Positions 1 through 7,467 of a stretch of 14,635 bases of DNA are shown here, one piece after another (positions within the stretch are counted from its first letter, which is position 1; the number at the start of each line of letters is the position of its first letter). The notes under the pieces were generated by a model, which worked only from the letters and a program-made list of their open reading frames with translations, did no database searches and was not told where the DNA came from. The position numbers and the translations under genes are program-made. The stretch spans positions 1 to 14,635 of the forward strand of contig DAINAR010000065.1 in the NCBI GenBank assembly GCA_036733345.1, given 5' to 3'. The DNA comes from JAFGMQ01 sp036733345 (GTDB lineage: Bacteria; Desulfobacterota; DSM-4660; Desulfatiglandales; Desulfatiglandaceae).

Positions 1-1
1 G

Positions 2-321
2 CGTGCACAGCATGAAATGAAAATAGACAGCGCCAGGCTGGTTAAAGGCCTGAAGAAAAAAATCCTGTTGGTGGATGTTCTCTTTTTGCAGGAGATTGAC
101 AAGTCGCCTTTTCCGTTAGGCATATCCATGCCATTAAACGATCTGCCGAAACGCATGGGGGAATTGCCCGTGACAAACTCCTTTTAACGGCCTGTCCGTT
201 CACGAACCGGGCTATAATTGCGATGATCTACTTGAGAACAAATGGCTTTAATGTTAAATATCTCAATGACGGTTTGATCGGGCTCACCAGGTACCTGAGG
301 CAAAATCGATTCGAGCCATAG
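2..321 (+). pseudogene. Rhodanese-domain protein, 5' truncated by the window and frameshifted
   Basis: The sequence shows a single rhodanese (sulfurtransferase) fold split over two frames. Frame 2 reads a typical N-terminal half (KKKILLVDV, then PLNDLPKRMGELP) and stops at 185-187. Frame 1 picks up exactly where that half derails and reads RDKLLLTACPFTNRA, then YLRTNGFNVKYL, to a TAG at 319-321. The second half carries the catalytic loop C-P-F-T-N-R, which matches the rhodanese C-x4-R pattern. Adding one C to the CCC at 167-169 restores one continuous frame. Rhodaneses move sulfane sulfur between thiols through the active-site cysteine. The start lies outside the window or at the ATG at 17. 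Either the gene is a recent pseudogene or the reads lost one base of a short C run; I cannot tell which. The rhodanese assignment itself is firm. Confidence 0.8.
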
Positions 322-386
322 GATTATTGTTGGCGTGGATTTACATGCATGGCGTTTTTTGTCAGACATTAAACTGTCTACCTTTC

Positions 387-565
387 ATCCGCCAGCCAGC
401 CAACCAGCCAAAATCTGGTAAAAGGCTGGTAAAGGGCTGGTAAAACATCCATAGGCTGGTGAAAGGCAGACAAGGCCCCTCCCTTGGGGCGTTCAGCGTT
501 TTCAAGATACCCCGCTGCCTGTCTGCGTGCAACGCACAGGCAGTCTTGCGGCTGGGTAGTTCATT
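387..565 (+). repeat. Dispersed structured intergenic repeat, copy 1
   Basis: This stretch is near-identical to 5702-5844 in the same orientation. It opens with CCAGCCAGCCAACCAGCC, which is complementary to the GGCTGGTAAA-type units that follow (about four, at 415-460), so it can fold on itself. Next come a GCCCC/GGGGC hairpin (about 475-490) and a conserved tail ending in TTCATT. Copy 1 is longer than copy 2 by an extra GGCTGGTAA unit and by an inserted perfect hairpin at 515-543 (CTGCCTGT plus GCGT, pairing with ACGC plus ACAGGCAG). It ends 16 bases before the start codon of the DUF1573 gene and so probably lies in its leader. Copy 2 has no downstream gene on its strand, which argues for a mobile or miniature repeat rather than a dedicated riboswitch. 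Confidence 0.8.
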
Positions 566-581
566 TCAAGAGGATATCAAT

Positions 582-1280
582 ATGAAGAAGACAATAATTA
601 TGTTAATTGTCGGATACATGATGACAGCTTCTGTGACAGGTTATGCATCTGATTCTGCTGCGAGCGGACCGCAGGCCTTTCTTTCTGAAGGCATATATGA
701 ATTTCAACCGGTGGTCGAAGGCACTCATATTGTGCATGATTTTATACTTCAAAATCGGGGCGATGAAATCTTGGAGATTGTCAAGATTGAATCCGGCTGA
801 GGATGTACTGCTGTATCCAGCATACGGCATATCCCTCCCGGGCAGAAGGGAAACATCCAGGTAGCAGTTAACACAAGCGGATATGGCGGCAGGAAAATCC
901 TGGAAAGTGTGTATATCCGGACCAATGATCCAAATCGGCCTAAAATTTCCGTTACCGTTACGGGCACGGTGGAAAAGTTCGCGGAAATCCGTCCGGAACG
1001 GGTGCAACTGGCAGGTCCGGCAGGCCAGAAATTATTTGCCGATGTAGAGATTTTACCCAGAAAGGATTATCCCTTTGTCGTCAAGGATATCAAGGTAAAA
1101 AACGGGGAGTTTATCAAATATGAGGTGGTAAGAAGCTGCACCGGTGGAAATGCTGGCTGTACACTGAGGGTTGAAAATACGCGAAAGGAAAAAGGACACT
1201 ATGTCGATGTCCTGTATGTAGACACAGGCAGCAAACTGCACCCAACGATTGCGATTTATATTACCGGCATAATCCAGTAG
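582..1280 (+). CDS. Secreted DUF1573 selenoprotein (TGA at codon 73 read as Sec)
   Basis: Two same-frame pieces, 582-797 and 801-1280, are separated only by TGA at 798-800. Read through, they give a 232-residue protein with a signal peptide (MKKTIIMLIVGYMM, cleavage near residues 21-24) and a DUF1573 Ig-like domain: FILQNRGDEILEIVKIESG, then U73-G-C75-T, then IPPGQKGNIQVAVNTSGYGG and VYIRTNDP. In this family the same place normally holds a C-x-C-T motif (often S-C-G-C-T), so the TGA replaces the first cysteine. The second half is undecayed and ends in a normal TAG. The start at 582 has AGAGGA eight bases upstream; an in-frame ATG at 459 lies inside the repeat. Family function is unknown; an extracytoplasmic redox or metal-binding role is inferred from U-x-C. 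The alternative is a nonsense mutation. Confidence 0.8.
798..858 (+). promoter_or_regulatory. Candidate SECIS region after the DUF1573 TGA
   Basis: The RNA directly after TGA can fold. GUA (805-807) and UGCUG (809-813) pair with CAGCA (818-822) and UAC (823-825) around a UAUC loop with one bulged C. UCCCU (832-836) can pair with AGGGA (847-851), and GGAUGU (801-806) with ACAUCC (853-858) to close the whole unit. The first loop lies only 13 bases after TGA, a little close compared with the enterobacterial model, and lacks the usual early loop G unless the closing G-C opens. This is therefore weaker than the SECIS of the other selenoprotein in this window. Confidence 0.4.
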
Positions 1281-1309
1281 CCAGGGGGAAATAATTGAGC
1301 AGATATTTT

Positions 1310-1357
1310 CGGGAATTATGGGTTCCGGGTTGAACAATATGCGGATTTCAATTCCCG
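1310..1357. repeat. Inverted repeat between DUF1573 and rhodanese genes
   Basis: CGGGAATT (1310-1317) and AATTCCCG (1350-1357) are perfect 8-bp inverted arms around 32 bases. Inside, GTTC (1322-1325) can pair with GAAC (1332-1335). No T run follows on either strand, so I do not call it a terminator. A smaller CCGG/CCGG hairpin lies further on at about 1401-1417. Confidence 0.4.
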
Positions 1358-1505
1358 GCCTTAAAAAGACGATAGCTGTTAATTAATTGATTTTCATAAA
1401 TCCGGACATCCGGGATATGAAAAGCTGCAATAAATTAAAGCAGTAAATTATTTGTTATTATTTTCTATGCAACTCAAAATGTAAAAAGCTGGAAAAGAAC
1501 AATTT

Positions 1506-1997
1506 ATGTTTCAAGATAGACTGAAAGGGACCTTATGGCAGATACCAATGCTGATTCTGCTTTCGGCTTTGATTGCCCTGAGTGCCAACCACTTTCGCTC
1601 CCGCGGCATCCCGCTTATCAGCGACTGGTCAGCGAAAGAGCACTTCACAGATGAGGCCGGAGATTGCCTCTGCATCCCCCTGGAACAGGCTGAGCATCTG
1701 TTTAAACAGGGTGCAGCACTTTTTGTGGATGCCAGGCCGGAAAGCCAGTACGAAGAAGAACATATCCAGTATGCAATCAATCTTCCGTGGCAAAAGGTAG
1801 ACCTCTATTTTGCCGAAACTGCCGATAAACTGGAAGGCTATAATGCTATAATCGCCTACTGTGACGGTGAAAGCTGTGACCTGGGCCATGAACTGGCCAT
1901 TTTTCTTAAAGACATGGGTTTTGAAAATGTGTATGTACTGTTCAACGGACTGACCGTGTGGCGAAATGCCGGTATGCCGGTGGAAGTGGGGAAATGA
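1506..1997 (+). CDS. Membrane-anchored rhodanese-like sulfurtransferase
   Basis: This 163-residue protein has an N-terminal membrane segment (about residues 12-28, PMLILLSALIALSANHF) and a single rhodanese domain facing the periplasm. Diagnostic pieces are FVDARPESQYEEEHIQYAIN (about 73-92), the active-site loop Y-C119-D-G-E-S-C124-D-L-G-H-E-L, and the closing NVYVLFNGLTVWRNAGMPV. The loop has a second cysteine at the +5 position, as in the C-D-G-x-x-C subclass, so it could run a disulfide or persulfide exchange rather than simple cyanide-type sulfur transfer. Rhodaneses carry sulfane sulfur on the catalytic Cys. The start ATG is preceded by GGAAAAG. The stop is four bases before the likely GTG start of the CDF-MauE gene, which suggests an operon. 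Its partner substrate is not visible. Confidence 0.85.
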   Translation: MFQDRLKGTLWQIPMLILLSALIALSANHFRSRGIPLISDWSAKEHFTDEAGDCLCIPLEQAEHLFKQGAALFVDARPESQYEEEHIQYAINLPWQKVDLYFAETADKLEGYNAIIAYCDGESCDLGHELAIFLKDMGFENVYVLFNGLTVWRNAGMPVEVGK

Positions 1998-2001
1998 TTT
2001 C

Positions 2002-3465
2002 GTGGGCCGGGAAGAGACAATAGACAAGCAGAATCATCAAGACCTCTGTTGCGGGCAGAACGATAACCATAAAACTGCAGGTCATTTTGAAGGGCCAGCA
2101 CCGGAAGATACCAGCGGCTCCCGCCTGCTGGTCACGCTGGCTTTGAACCTTATTATTCCCGTAGCCCAGATCATCGGAGGTCTTCTGGCCAATTCTGTTG
2201 CCCTGGTCTCGGATGCAGTCCACAATTTCAGCGATTTCACTGCCCTCGTTATTTCCTACATCGCCTATCGCATCGGCAGGAGGGGAGCCAGCATATCAAA
2301 CACCTTCGGGTACAGGCGAGCCGAAATCATGGCTGCCCTGATCAATGCTCTGTTGCTTGTCGGTGCGTCAGGATTAATCCTTTATCATGCTGTTCAACGC
2401 TTTTTTAATCCCCAGGCGATTGACGGCCTTATTGTTATTATTCTGGCCGGGGCGGGGGTGGCTGGAAACGGACTTTCGGCGTGGCTGCTGCACAGGGATT
2501 CGGCCCACAGCCTGAACGTGAGAGGGGCATATCTGCATATGGTGGGCGATCTTATGACCTCTGTTGCTGTTCTCATCAATGGCATTTTGCTGCTGATTTA
2601 TCCCTGGTACTGGCTGGATCCTATTCTGTCGGTACTTATCGTAGTTTTTATCCTCAAAAACGCATGGGTTTTGATCAAGGAATCAACAGCAGTTCTGATG
2701 AATGCTACGCCTTTTGATATCAGTCTTGAAAAGGTACGCGAATTTCTGGCCAGCCTGCCAGGGGTTTTGGGTGTGCATTACCTGCATGCCTGGAGGATTT
2801 CATCAAAAAGCACCGCCTTTTCCTGTCATGTGGTTGTGCCGGATCAGCCGGTCAGCAGCACTGAAAAATTGGCAGGAAAAATCAGGCATGAACTGTTACA
2901 CCGTTTTCGAATTGATCATCCGGTGCTTCAGTTTGAAACCTCTGACTGCGGTCAGGGGACACTTCTGTGCGAAATGGCCTGTAATAATGGGTACGCCGCC
3001 TATACAACGAAGGTATCGTCTGGAATCGCGCGGATTAAGCCGATTGTCTACCATGTTTTGCGCCTGTTTATGGGTGCCGTGTGGCTGTATGCCAGCTATG
3101 AAAAGATCCTTTATCCCCATGAATTTTCTCAGGCAGTTTACAACTACCAGATACTGCCAAATGTGCTGGTCAATCTGGTAGCCCTGATTCTTCCCTTTCT
3201 GGAATTTCTAATGGGGCTGTGTCTGATAATCGGGCTCTGGCTGCCTGGAGCGGCTGTCCTGAGTACCCTACTGATGTCTGTCTTTATCGCTGCCCTGGTA
3301 TTTAACCGGATCCGGGGTCTGGACATCGACTGCGGATGTTTTTCAGTAGAAGCAACCGAAGGTCCAGCTGTTCTGTGGACTGTGGTTCGGGATGCGGGTT
3401 TTCTGGTAATTTCAGCCTTCCTTACATGGAAGACTCTTATTACTTACCAGTCGAAGGATCACTAA
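2002..3465 (+). CDS. CDF-family cation exporter fused to a MauE/DoxX-like redox domain
   Basis: With the GTG start the protein is 487 residues. Residues 1-30 are rich in His and Cys. Residues about 40-235 hold the six-helix cation diffusion facilitator core, with D71, H74-x3-D78 in TM2 and H179-M-V-G-D183 in TM5; this HD/HD site is typical of Zn/Co exporters such as ZitB and CzcD. A cytoplasmic CDF tail follows to about 315. Residues about 348-478 are an added four-helix MauE/DoxX-like domain with the motif D-I-D-C-G-C-F (Cys at 444 and 446). MauE-type proteins are linked to disulfide maturation in the periplasm; the joint role with cation export is my inference. I chose GTG 2002 because GTGGGGA lies nine bases upstream and it avoids overlap with the rhodanese gene; an ATG at 1966 would add 12 residues. 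Confidence 0.85.
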   Translation: MGREETIDKQNHQDLCCGQNDNHKTAGHFEGPAPEDTSGSRLLVTLALNLIIPVAQIIGGLLANSVALVSDAVHNFSDFTALVISYIAYRIGRRGASISNTFGYRRAEIMAALINALLLVGASGLILYHAVQRFFNPQAIDGLIVIILAGAGVAGNGLSAWLLHRDSAHSLNVRGAYLHMVGDLMTSVAVLINGILLLIYPWYWLDPILSVLIVVFILKNAWVLIKESTAVLMNATPFDISLEKVREFLASLPGVLGVHYLHAWRISSKSTAFSCHVVVPDQPVSSTEKLAGKIRHELLHRFRIDHPVLQFETSDCGQGTLLCEMACNNGYAAYTTKVSSGIARIKPIVYHVLRLFMGAVWLYASYEKILYPHEFSQAVYNYQILPNVLVNLVALILPFLEFLMGLCLIIGLWLPGAAVLSTLLMSVFIAALVFNRIRGLDIDCGCFSVEATEGPAVLWTVVRDAGFLVISAFLTWKTLITYQSKDH

Positions 3466-3806
3466 GAGTCGGTTTGAAACCGATCGAAACTATAATTTAT
3501 TACCACAGCAGTGAAATCGTATCAGGTTTATCAATTGGAAACTCTTTTGGCTGTATTATCCCCGGGATTGGATTTTATTAAGTACATGTAGCATTATCTT
3601 TTCCTGACTGAGCAGCCGCCCGTTTGAACTCACATCTACGTTCCTTGAAATTATGGGGATTATACTATCTGTAATAAGAATGGCAAGATTTGTATCTCGA
3701 TAAACAGGAGAAAAAAGGTATCTGTCTCACATATTTCTTCTAAACCTTAATTAATACCCGAAACATGTAAGCTTCTTTTCCATAAGAAGCGAAGATTATT
3801 TATTCC
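3466..3806. other. Non-coding gap before the cardiolipin synthase gene
   Basis: I see no convincing gene here. Directly after the CDF-MauE stop is a 15-bp odd palindrome TCGGTTT-G-AAACCGA (3469-3483) without a T tract. Just before the cls start is a perfect 7-bp hairpin, GCTTCTT (3771-3777) and AAGAAGC (3784-3790), ending 16 bases before the ATG, where it could overlap the translation initiation region. The rest is unremarkable AT-rich sequence that presumably holds the cls promoter. Confidence 0.6.
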
Positions 3807-5246
3807 ATGAATATCCTGGACACAATAATGTCCGGACTGGCAATTGGCCTCGCCATTGTCAGTTCAGTCCACGCACTTACTTCAAAACGCGATCCAAAGG
3901 CGTCGATCGGCTGGATCGCTGTCTGCCTACTCATTCCAGTTGGCGGTCCTTTCTTATACTATCTGTTTGGTATAAACAGGGTTAGAACCCGGGCAGAAAA
4001 ACTCCAGCACCGTTCATCCATTCAGGATGCTGATGCGGCAGTCGCATGGGACAAACATGCAATCCGCTCACTCTCGGACACAGATATCCTTAATAGAATC
4101 AAAAATCCGGAAATTGTTCACGTCTCAGATATTATTACAAAGAGAAACCTTGTCGGCGGCAATAATATCGAAGTTCTCAATAACGGCGAAGAGGCATATC
4201 CGGCAATGCTTGACGCAATTGAGAATGCCAGGAATTATCTCTTTCTGACTACTTATATCTTTGAAAACAACCATACTGGCCAGACCTTTGTCGATGCGCT
4301 GGGACGTGCATCTCAGAGGGGCATCGATGTAAGGGTAATTATTGATGGCCTAAGTGACCTGTACCGTTTGAACTGGGCCGGCAGACGCCTGAAAAATCTC
4401 GGCGTTTCTGTTGCGAGGTTTCTCCCGCCGCGATTGATTCCCCCTTTTTTGCATATCAACCTTCGCAATCACAGAAAAATACTGCTCGCTGATGGGTTAA
4501 TCGGGTTCACTGGTGGAATGAATATCGGCGACAGTCATCTGGCAGAACGCCATGATAATCCGGACCGTGTTGTTGACATGCATTTCCGCCTCAAGGGGCC
4601 GGTGGTAAAACAGATTGAAGATGTTTTTATGGAGGACTGGGGATTTATTACCGGCTCTTACAAAATACCGGATCATGCTGAATCAGCGCAGGAAGGATCT
4701 GCCCTGTGCCGCGTCATTACCGAAGGGCCCAATGAGGATATGGATAAGCTTACCATGATACTCACTGCTGCTGTATCAGCTGCCAGAAAGTCTGTTGTTA
4801 TCATGACACCTTACTTCATTCCTCCGCGAGGGCTCCTTGCTGTCCTGCAGGCTGCTGCCTTGCGCGGTCTCAGGGTAACTATTATACTTCCTGAAAAAAA
4901 TGACTTATGCGTGGTTCACTGGGCGACACGCAATCTGCTGTGGGAGCTCCTGGAACGAGGCGTCAGCATTTATTATCAGCCTCCTCCGTTTGTTCATACC
5001 AAGCTTGTTATTATTGATGATTACTACGTGCATATAGGTTCAGCCAACATCGATCCCCGCAGCCTGAGGCTCAATTTTGAACTGGCGGTTGAGATATTTG
5101 ACAGACCTCTTGCAGAAATCCTCACAAAGCATGTGGAGGCTGCTATAAAAAGATCAAAGGCCGTTACCCTTGAAGATGTTGATGGGCGCTCGTTTCCTGC
5201 AAAGGTTCGAGACTCGCTTGCATGGCTTTTTTCACCGTATCTTTGA
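3807..5246 (+). CDS. cls: Cardiolipin synthase (phospholipase D superfamily)
   Basis: The 479-residue product has the full layout of a bacterial ClsA-type enzyme. Two N-terminal membrane segments (about residues 5-22 and 33-55, with the GGPFLYYLFG signature of the PLD N-terminal domain) are followed by two HKD catalytic motifs: H222-R-K224-x4-D229, followed by GFTGGMNIGD, and H397-T-K399-x4-D404, followed by IGSANIDPRSL. The enzyme joins two phosphatidylglycerol molecules into cardiolipin and glycerol at the inner membrane through a phosphohistidine intermediate. Length is normal for the family. The ribosome-binding site is weak (GAAGCGAAG far upstream). It stands alone between two non-coding gaps, so it is probably its own transcription unit. 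No defect is visible. Assignment to the cls family is secure; the exact paralogue (ClsA versus ClsB/C) is inferred from the N-terminal membrane domain. Confidence 0.95.
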   Translation: MNILDTIMSGLAIGLAIVSSVHALTSKRDPKASIGWIAVCLLIPVGGPFLYYLFGINRVRTRAEKLQHRSSIQDADAAVAWDKHAIRSLSDTDILNRIKNPEIVHVSDIITKRNLVGGNNIEVLNNGEEAYPAMLDAIENARNYLFLTTYIFENNHTGQTFVDALGRASQRGIDVRVIIDGLSDLYRLNWAGRRLKNLGVSVARFLPPRLIPPFLHINLRNHRKILLADGLIGFTGGMNIGDSHLAERHDNPDRVVDMHFRLKGPVVKQIEDVFMEDWGFITGSYKIPDHAESAQEGSALCRVITEGPNEDMDKLTMILTAAVSAARKSVVIMTPYFIPPRGLLAVLQAAALRGLRVTIILPEKNDLCVVHWATRNLLWELLERGVSIYYQPPPFVHTKLVIIDDYYVHIGSANIDPRSLRLNFELAVEIFDRPLAEILTKHVEAAIKRSKAVTLEDVDGRSFPAKVRDSLAWLFSPYL

Positions 5247-5452
5247 TCAGAATATCAATGAATCTATTCACCCAATTTCCTCGCTTTTCCTTTTCGTTCC
5301 AGCCGCAGACTGATAAGCAAACCAAAAACATAGGCTCGCAAGCAAGCCAAAAATATGGGCAGGTAATCATTCGACGCCGTAATCAAGTCAAAGAAGTCAT
5401 GCCTTTTGGTCAAATATCCCAGTCTTTATCCCCCAACCAAAACAAATAAATA

Positions 5453-5500
5453 TTAACTGATAACCTATAACTGATACCCCATTACCAATAACTGATACCA
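5453..5500. repeat. Three short direct repeats, TAACTGATA-type
   Basis: Three 12-base copies occur at 5453-5464, 5468-5479 and 5489-5500. They share TAACTGATA followed by ACC, CCC and CCA. Spacing is 15 and 21 bases, so they are not a regular iteron array. Function unknown. Confidence 0.6.
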
Positions 5501-5701
5501 ACCCCGAATACAATTTGACATCCTATTTTAACCATGTTTTAAATTTTTTGAATTTTTTTCAAATTTAAATTTGAGCTTATTTCAGTTTCATATCTTTTCA
5601 ATCATAACTTGGTTGTCTTAATTTAAATTTGGTCTGATTAGAATCTAATTAAAGTCAAGTAAAAGAGCATTTGTTTTGATTCAAAAATGTAAATGATTGC
5701 A

Positions 5702-5844
5702 ATCCGCCAGCCAGCCAACCAGCCAAAGGCTGGTAAAAGGCTGGTAAACCATCCATAGGCTGGTGAAAGGCAGACAAGGCCCCTCCCCTTGGGGCGTTCA
5801 ATGCTTTTTAAGATACCCTGCTGCTTGCGGTGGGCTATTTCATT
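5702..5844 (+). repeat. Dispersed structured intergenic repeat, copy 2
   Basis: This is the shorter copy of the element at 387-565, in the same orientation: a CCAGCC-rich arm, GGCTGGTAAA-type units, a GCCCC/GGGGC hairpin, and a tail ending in TTCATT. It lacks the 27-base hairpin insert and one GGCTGGTAA unit found in copy 1. No + strand gene follows; the next gene (sensor kinase) converges on it. The two copies form direct repeats about 5.3 kb apart that bracket the left block. Confidence 0.8.
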
Positions 5845-6012
5845 ATATATGAGATGTCTGAGGTGTCTTCGGTATTTATAGAAATTAGGTCAAGGCGAGG
5901 GTTGAAACAGTCGTTCTGTGAGACGCTAAATTATTAACTATTCAAGATGTAAGCCCGAATCCATTTAGCTTATTTTATTTTTTAAAAAAAGGGAAAAGGA
6001 TTTTGTACGAAT

Positions 6013-7467
6013 TCAACAAAGCGATGGAAGTATAATTTCAAAACAAATCCCATGATTATTCCACCTATGGGCACTGATTTTTCCCCCGGTATTATTAATT
6101 ATTTTTTTCACGATTGCCAATCCAAGCCCTGTCCCTTGAGAGTTATTTACTTTGCTTTTATAGAATGGCAAAAAAATTTTTTCTAATTCATCAGGAGATA
6201 AAGGATTACAGGTATTGGCGATTTGAACTATTGTCTGTTTCTGATTATCTGACAAGAGGGTAATTCTTATACTACCGCCTTCCGGACTGAACTTAACTGC
6301 ATTTGAAAATAAGTTGGAAAAAGCCATGCACATCAATTCCGGCACAGCCCAAACAGACGAATTGTGTGTTCTCCAACCTGTCTCAATTCTTAACTCTTTA
6401 TAATTAATTTCAGGTGATAGTTCTTTAATAAGTCTGAGAATTATTTCCTTTAAACAAACACATGAAGGCTTTTCGGTAACTTCAGTTAAATCTTGCCTGG
6501 AATATTTCAAAATTTGATCTACCAGCCTATCAATTTTTTCAACGTCCTCGTCAATTAAGTCTAATTTGTTTGTAAGATTATCTAAATTATAATTACATAG
6601 CTCCCTGCGATGAATATCCAAGGCAATCTTGATTTGGCTTAAAGGTGTGCGGATTTCGTGGGAAATATTGGTAGTAAGCGATTGTGTGCTTGAAACAAGA
6701 TTTTCGATACGGTCTGCCATTTTATTTATGCTGTGCGCCAAACGATGAACCGCATCCCGACCTTTTTTGATATCTATTCTTTTGGTGAGATCACCTTTAG
6801 AAATGCTGTAAACCGTGCCCATCATTTTATTGATAGGCTTTAAAATAAATAAAATAAATGGGATATAGATTATTAGTCCAGTAGATAATATTCCAAACAA
6901 GCTAATAAAAAGGATATTTCTAACAACTTTTAGAAAAAGAATAGGAGTTCTGCCACTAGTTGTTATGTACAGCTTAGCATTAGGATATCCCGGCAAATTA
7001 ATATAATCATGCACATTTCTGTCGAAAAAATAATCATTATAATTTCCCAATAGTATTTCATACCATTTTAATTCTTGATCAAAGGTGAGTTCGTCTATGT
7101 TTATTTTGCCAAAACCGGCTAAAATGTTGTTATTGCAGTCTATAATTGCTAAAGCTCGAATATGGAACATATCTTCTCGTTCCTTCAAATATTTATCCAA
7201 ACGATCGATATCCAGATTCCCATTAACAGTATATGCAGGAACAACATTATTAAGGATTAGTTGTTTATAAAATGTGAGACGCCCCTCTCTTGGAATTTCA
7301 TTAGTAAAAATCACAAGCTTATTGATATTCAATTCAAATAAATAAATAATTAAAAAAAACGTGAAGATAGCACTTAACAAACAGAACAAAACGAATTTTA
7401 AATACAGACGTAAATAAAAACGTAAATACAGACTTCTTATCAACGAATTAATTGTTTTTATCCACAT
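6013..7467 (-). CDS. Membrane sensor histidine kinase
   Basis: With the ATG start this is a 484-residue HisKA-class kinase: TM1 about 24-45, a periplasmic sensor region about 46-180, TM2 about 182-209, then HAMP, the dimerisation helix with the phosphoacceptor H270 in NISHEIRTPLSQ, the N box (NLFSNAVKFS, about 385-394) and the G2 box GTGLGLAIV (about 445-453). It autophosphorylates and passes phosphate to the adjacent OmpR-type regulator. The G1 position reads A-N-T-C-N-P-L instead of D-x-G-x-G; the Asn-for-Asp change occurs in CusS-type kinases, but the glycine is also missing here. The start overlaps the regulator stop by 20 bases, which suggests translational coupling. A TTG at 7479 is an alternative start. 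The periplasmic ligand cannot be read from sequence. Confidence 0.92.
   Translation of the reverse strand: MWIKTINSLIRSLYLRFYLRLYLKFVLFCLLSAIFTFFLIIYLFELNINKLVIFTNEIPREGRLTFYKQLILNNVVPAYTVNGNLDIDRLDKYLKEREDMFHIRALAIIDCNNNILAGFGKINIDELTFDQELKWYEILLGNYNDYFFDRNVHDYINLPGYPNAKLYITTSGRTPILFLKVVRNILFISLFGILSTGLIIYIPFILFILKPINKMMGTVYSISKGDLTKRIDIKKGRDAVHRLAHSINKMADRIENLVSSTQSLTTNISHEIRTPLSQIKIALDIHRRELCNYNLDNLTNKLDLIDEDVEKIDRLVDQILKYSRQDLTEVTEKPSCVCLKEIILRLIKELSPEINYKELRIETGWRTHNSSVWAVPELMCMAFSNLFSNAVKFSPEGGSIRITLLSDNQKQTIVQIANTCNPLSPDELEKIFLPFYKSKVNNSQGTGLGLAIVKKIINNTGGKISAHRWNNHGICFEIILPSLC

Larger units (their letters stand above)
5247..6012. other. AT-rich non-coding region between convergent blocks
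   Basis: This region separates the + strand left block from the - strand right block. Apart from the short direct repeats (5453-5500) and the structured repeat copy 2 (5702-5844), it holds strongly AT-rich sequence (about 5505-5700) with a 13-bp odd palindrome ATTAGA-A-TCTAAT at 5637-5649. I see no convincing gene; an open frame at 5222-5449 runs out of the cls end and has no recognisable protein. No classic terminator is evident for either converging gene. Confidence 0.6.

Noticed and set aside
184..369. 61-residue open frame on the - strand
   Set aside because: It lies opposite the second half of the frameshifted rhodanese, which carries clear family sequence on the + strand; the - frame matches nothing I know.
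415..460. CRISPR-like array of GGCTGGTAAA units
   Set aside because: Units are about 10 bases with no unique spacers; they form one arm of a fold, not an array.
387..565. Known riboswitch in front of the DUF1573 gene
   Set aside because: The structure fits no class I can recognise, and the second copy has no downstream gene on its strand.
459..581. Upstream ATG for the DUF1573 gene
   Set aside because: This extension is repeat-element DNA; the ATG at 582 has a proper ribosome site and begins a signal peptide.
909..1280. Separate gene starting at 909
   Set aside because: It is the C-terminal half of the DUF1573 protein; the frame is continuous back to the TGA at 798-800 and on to the first half.
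3469..3483. TCGGTTT/AAACCGA palindrome as terminator of the CDF-MauE gene
   Set aside because: No T run follows and the loop is tight.
5222..5449. 75-residue + frame overlapping the end of cls
   Set aside because: Low-complexity, no ribosome site and no family sequence.
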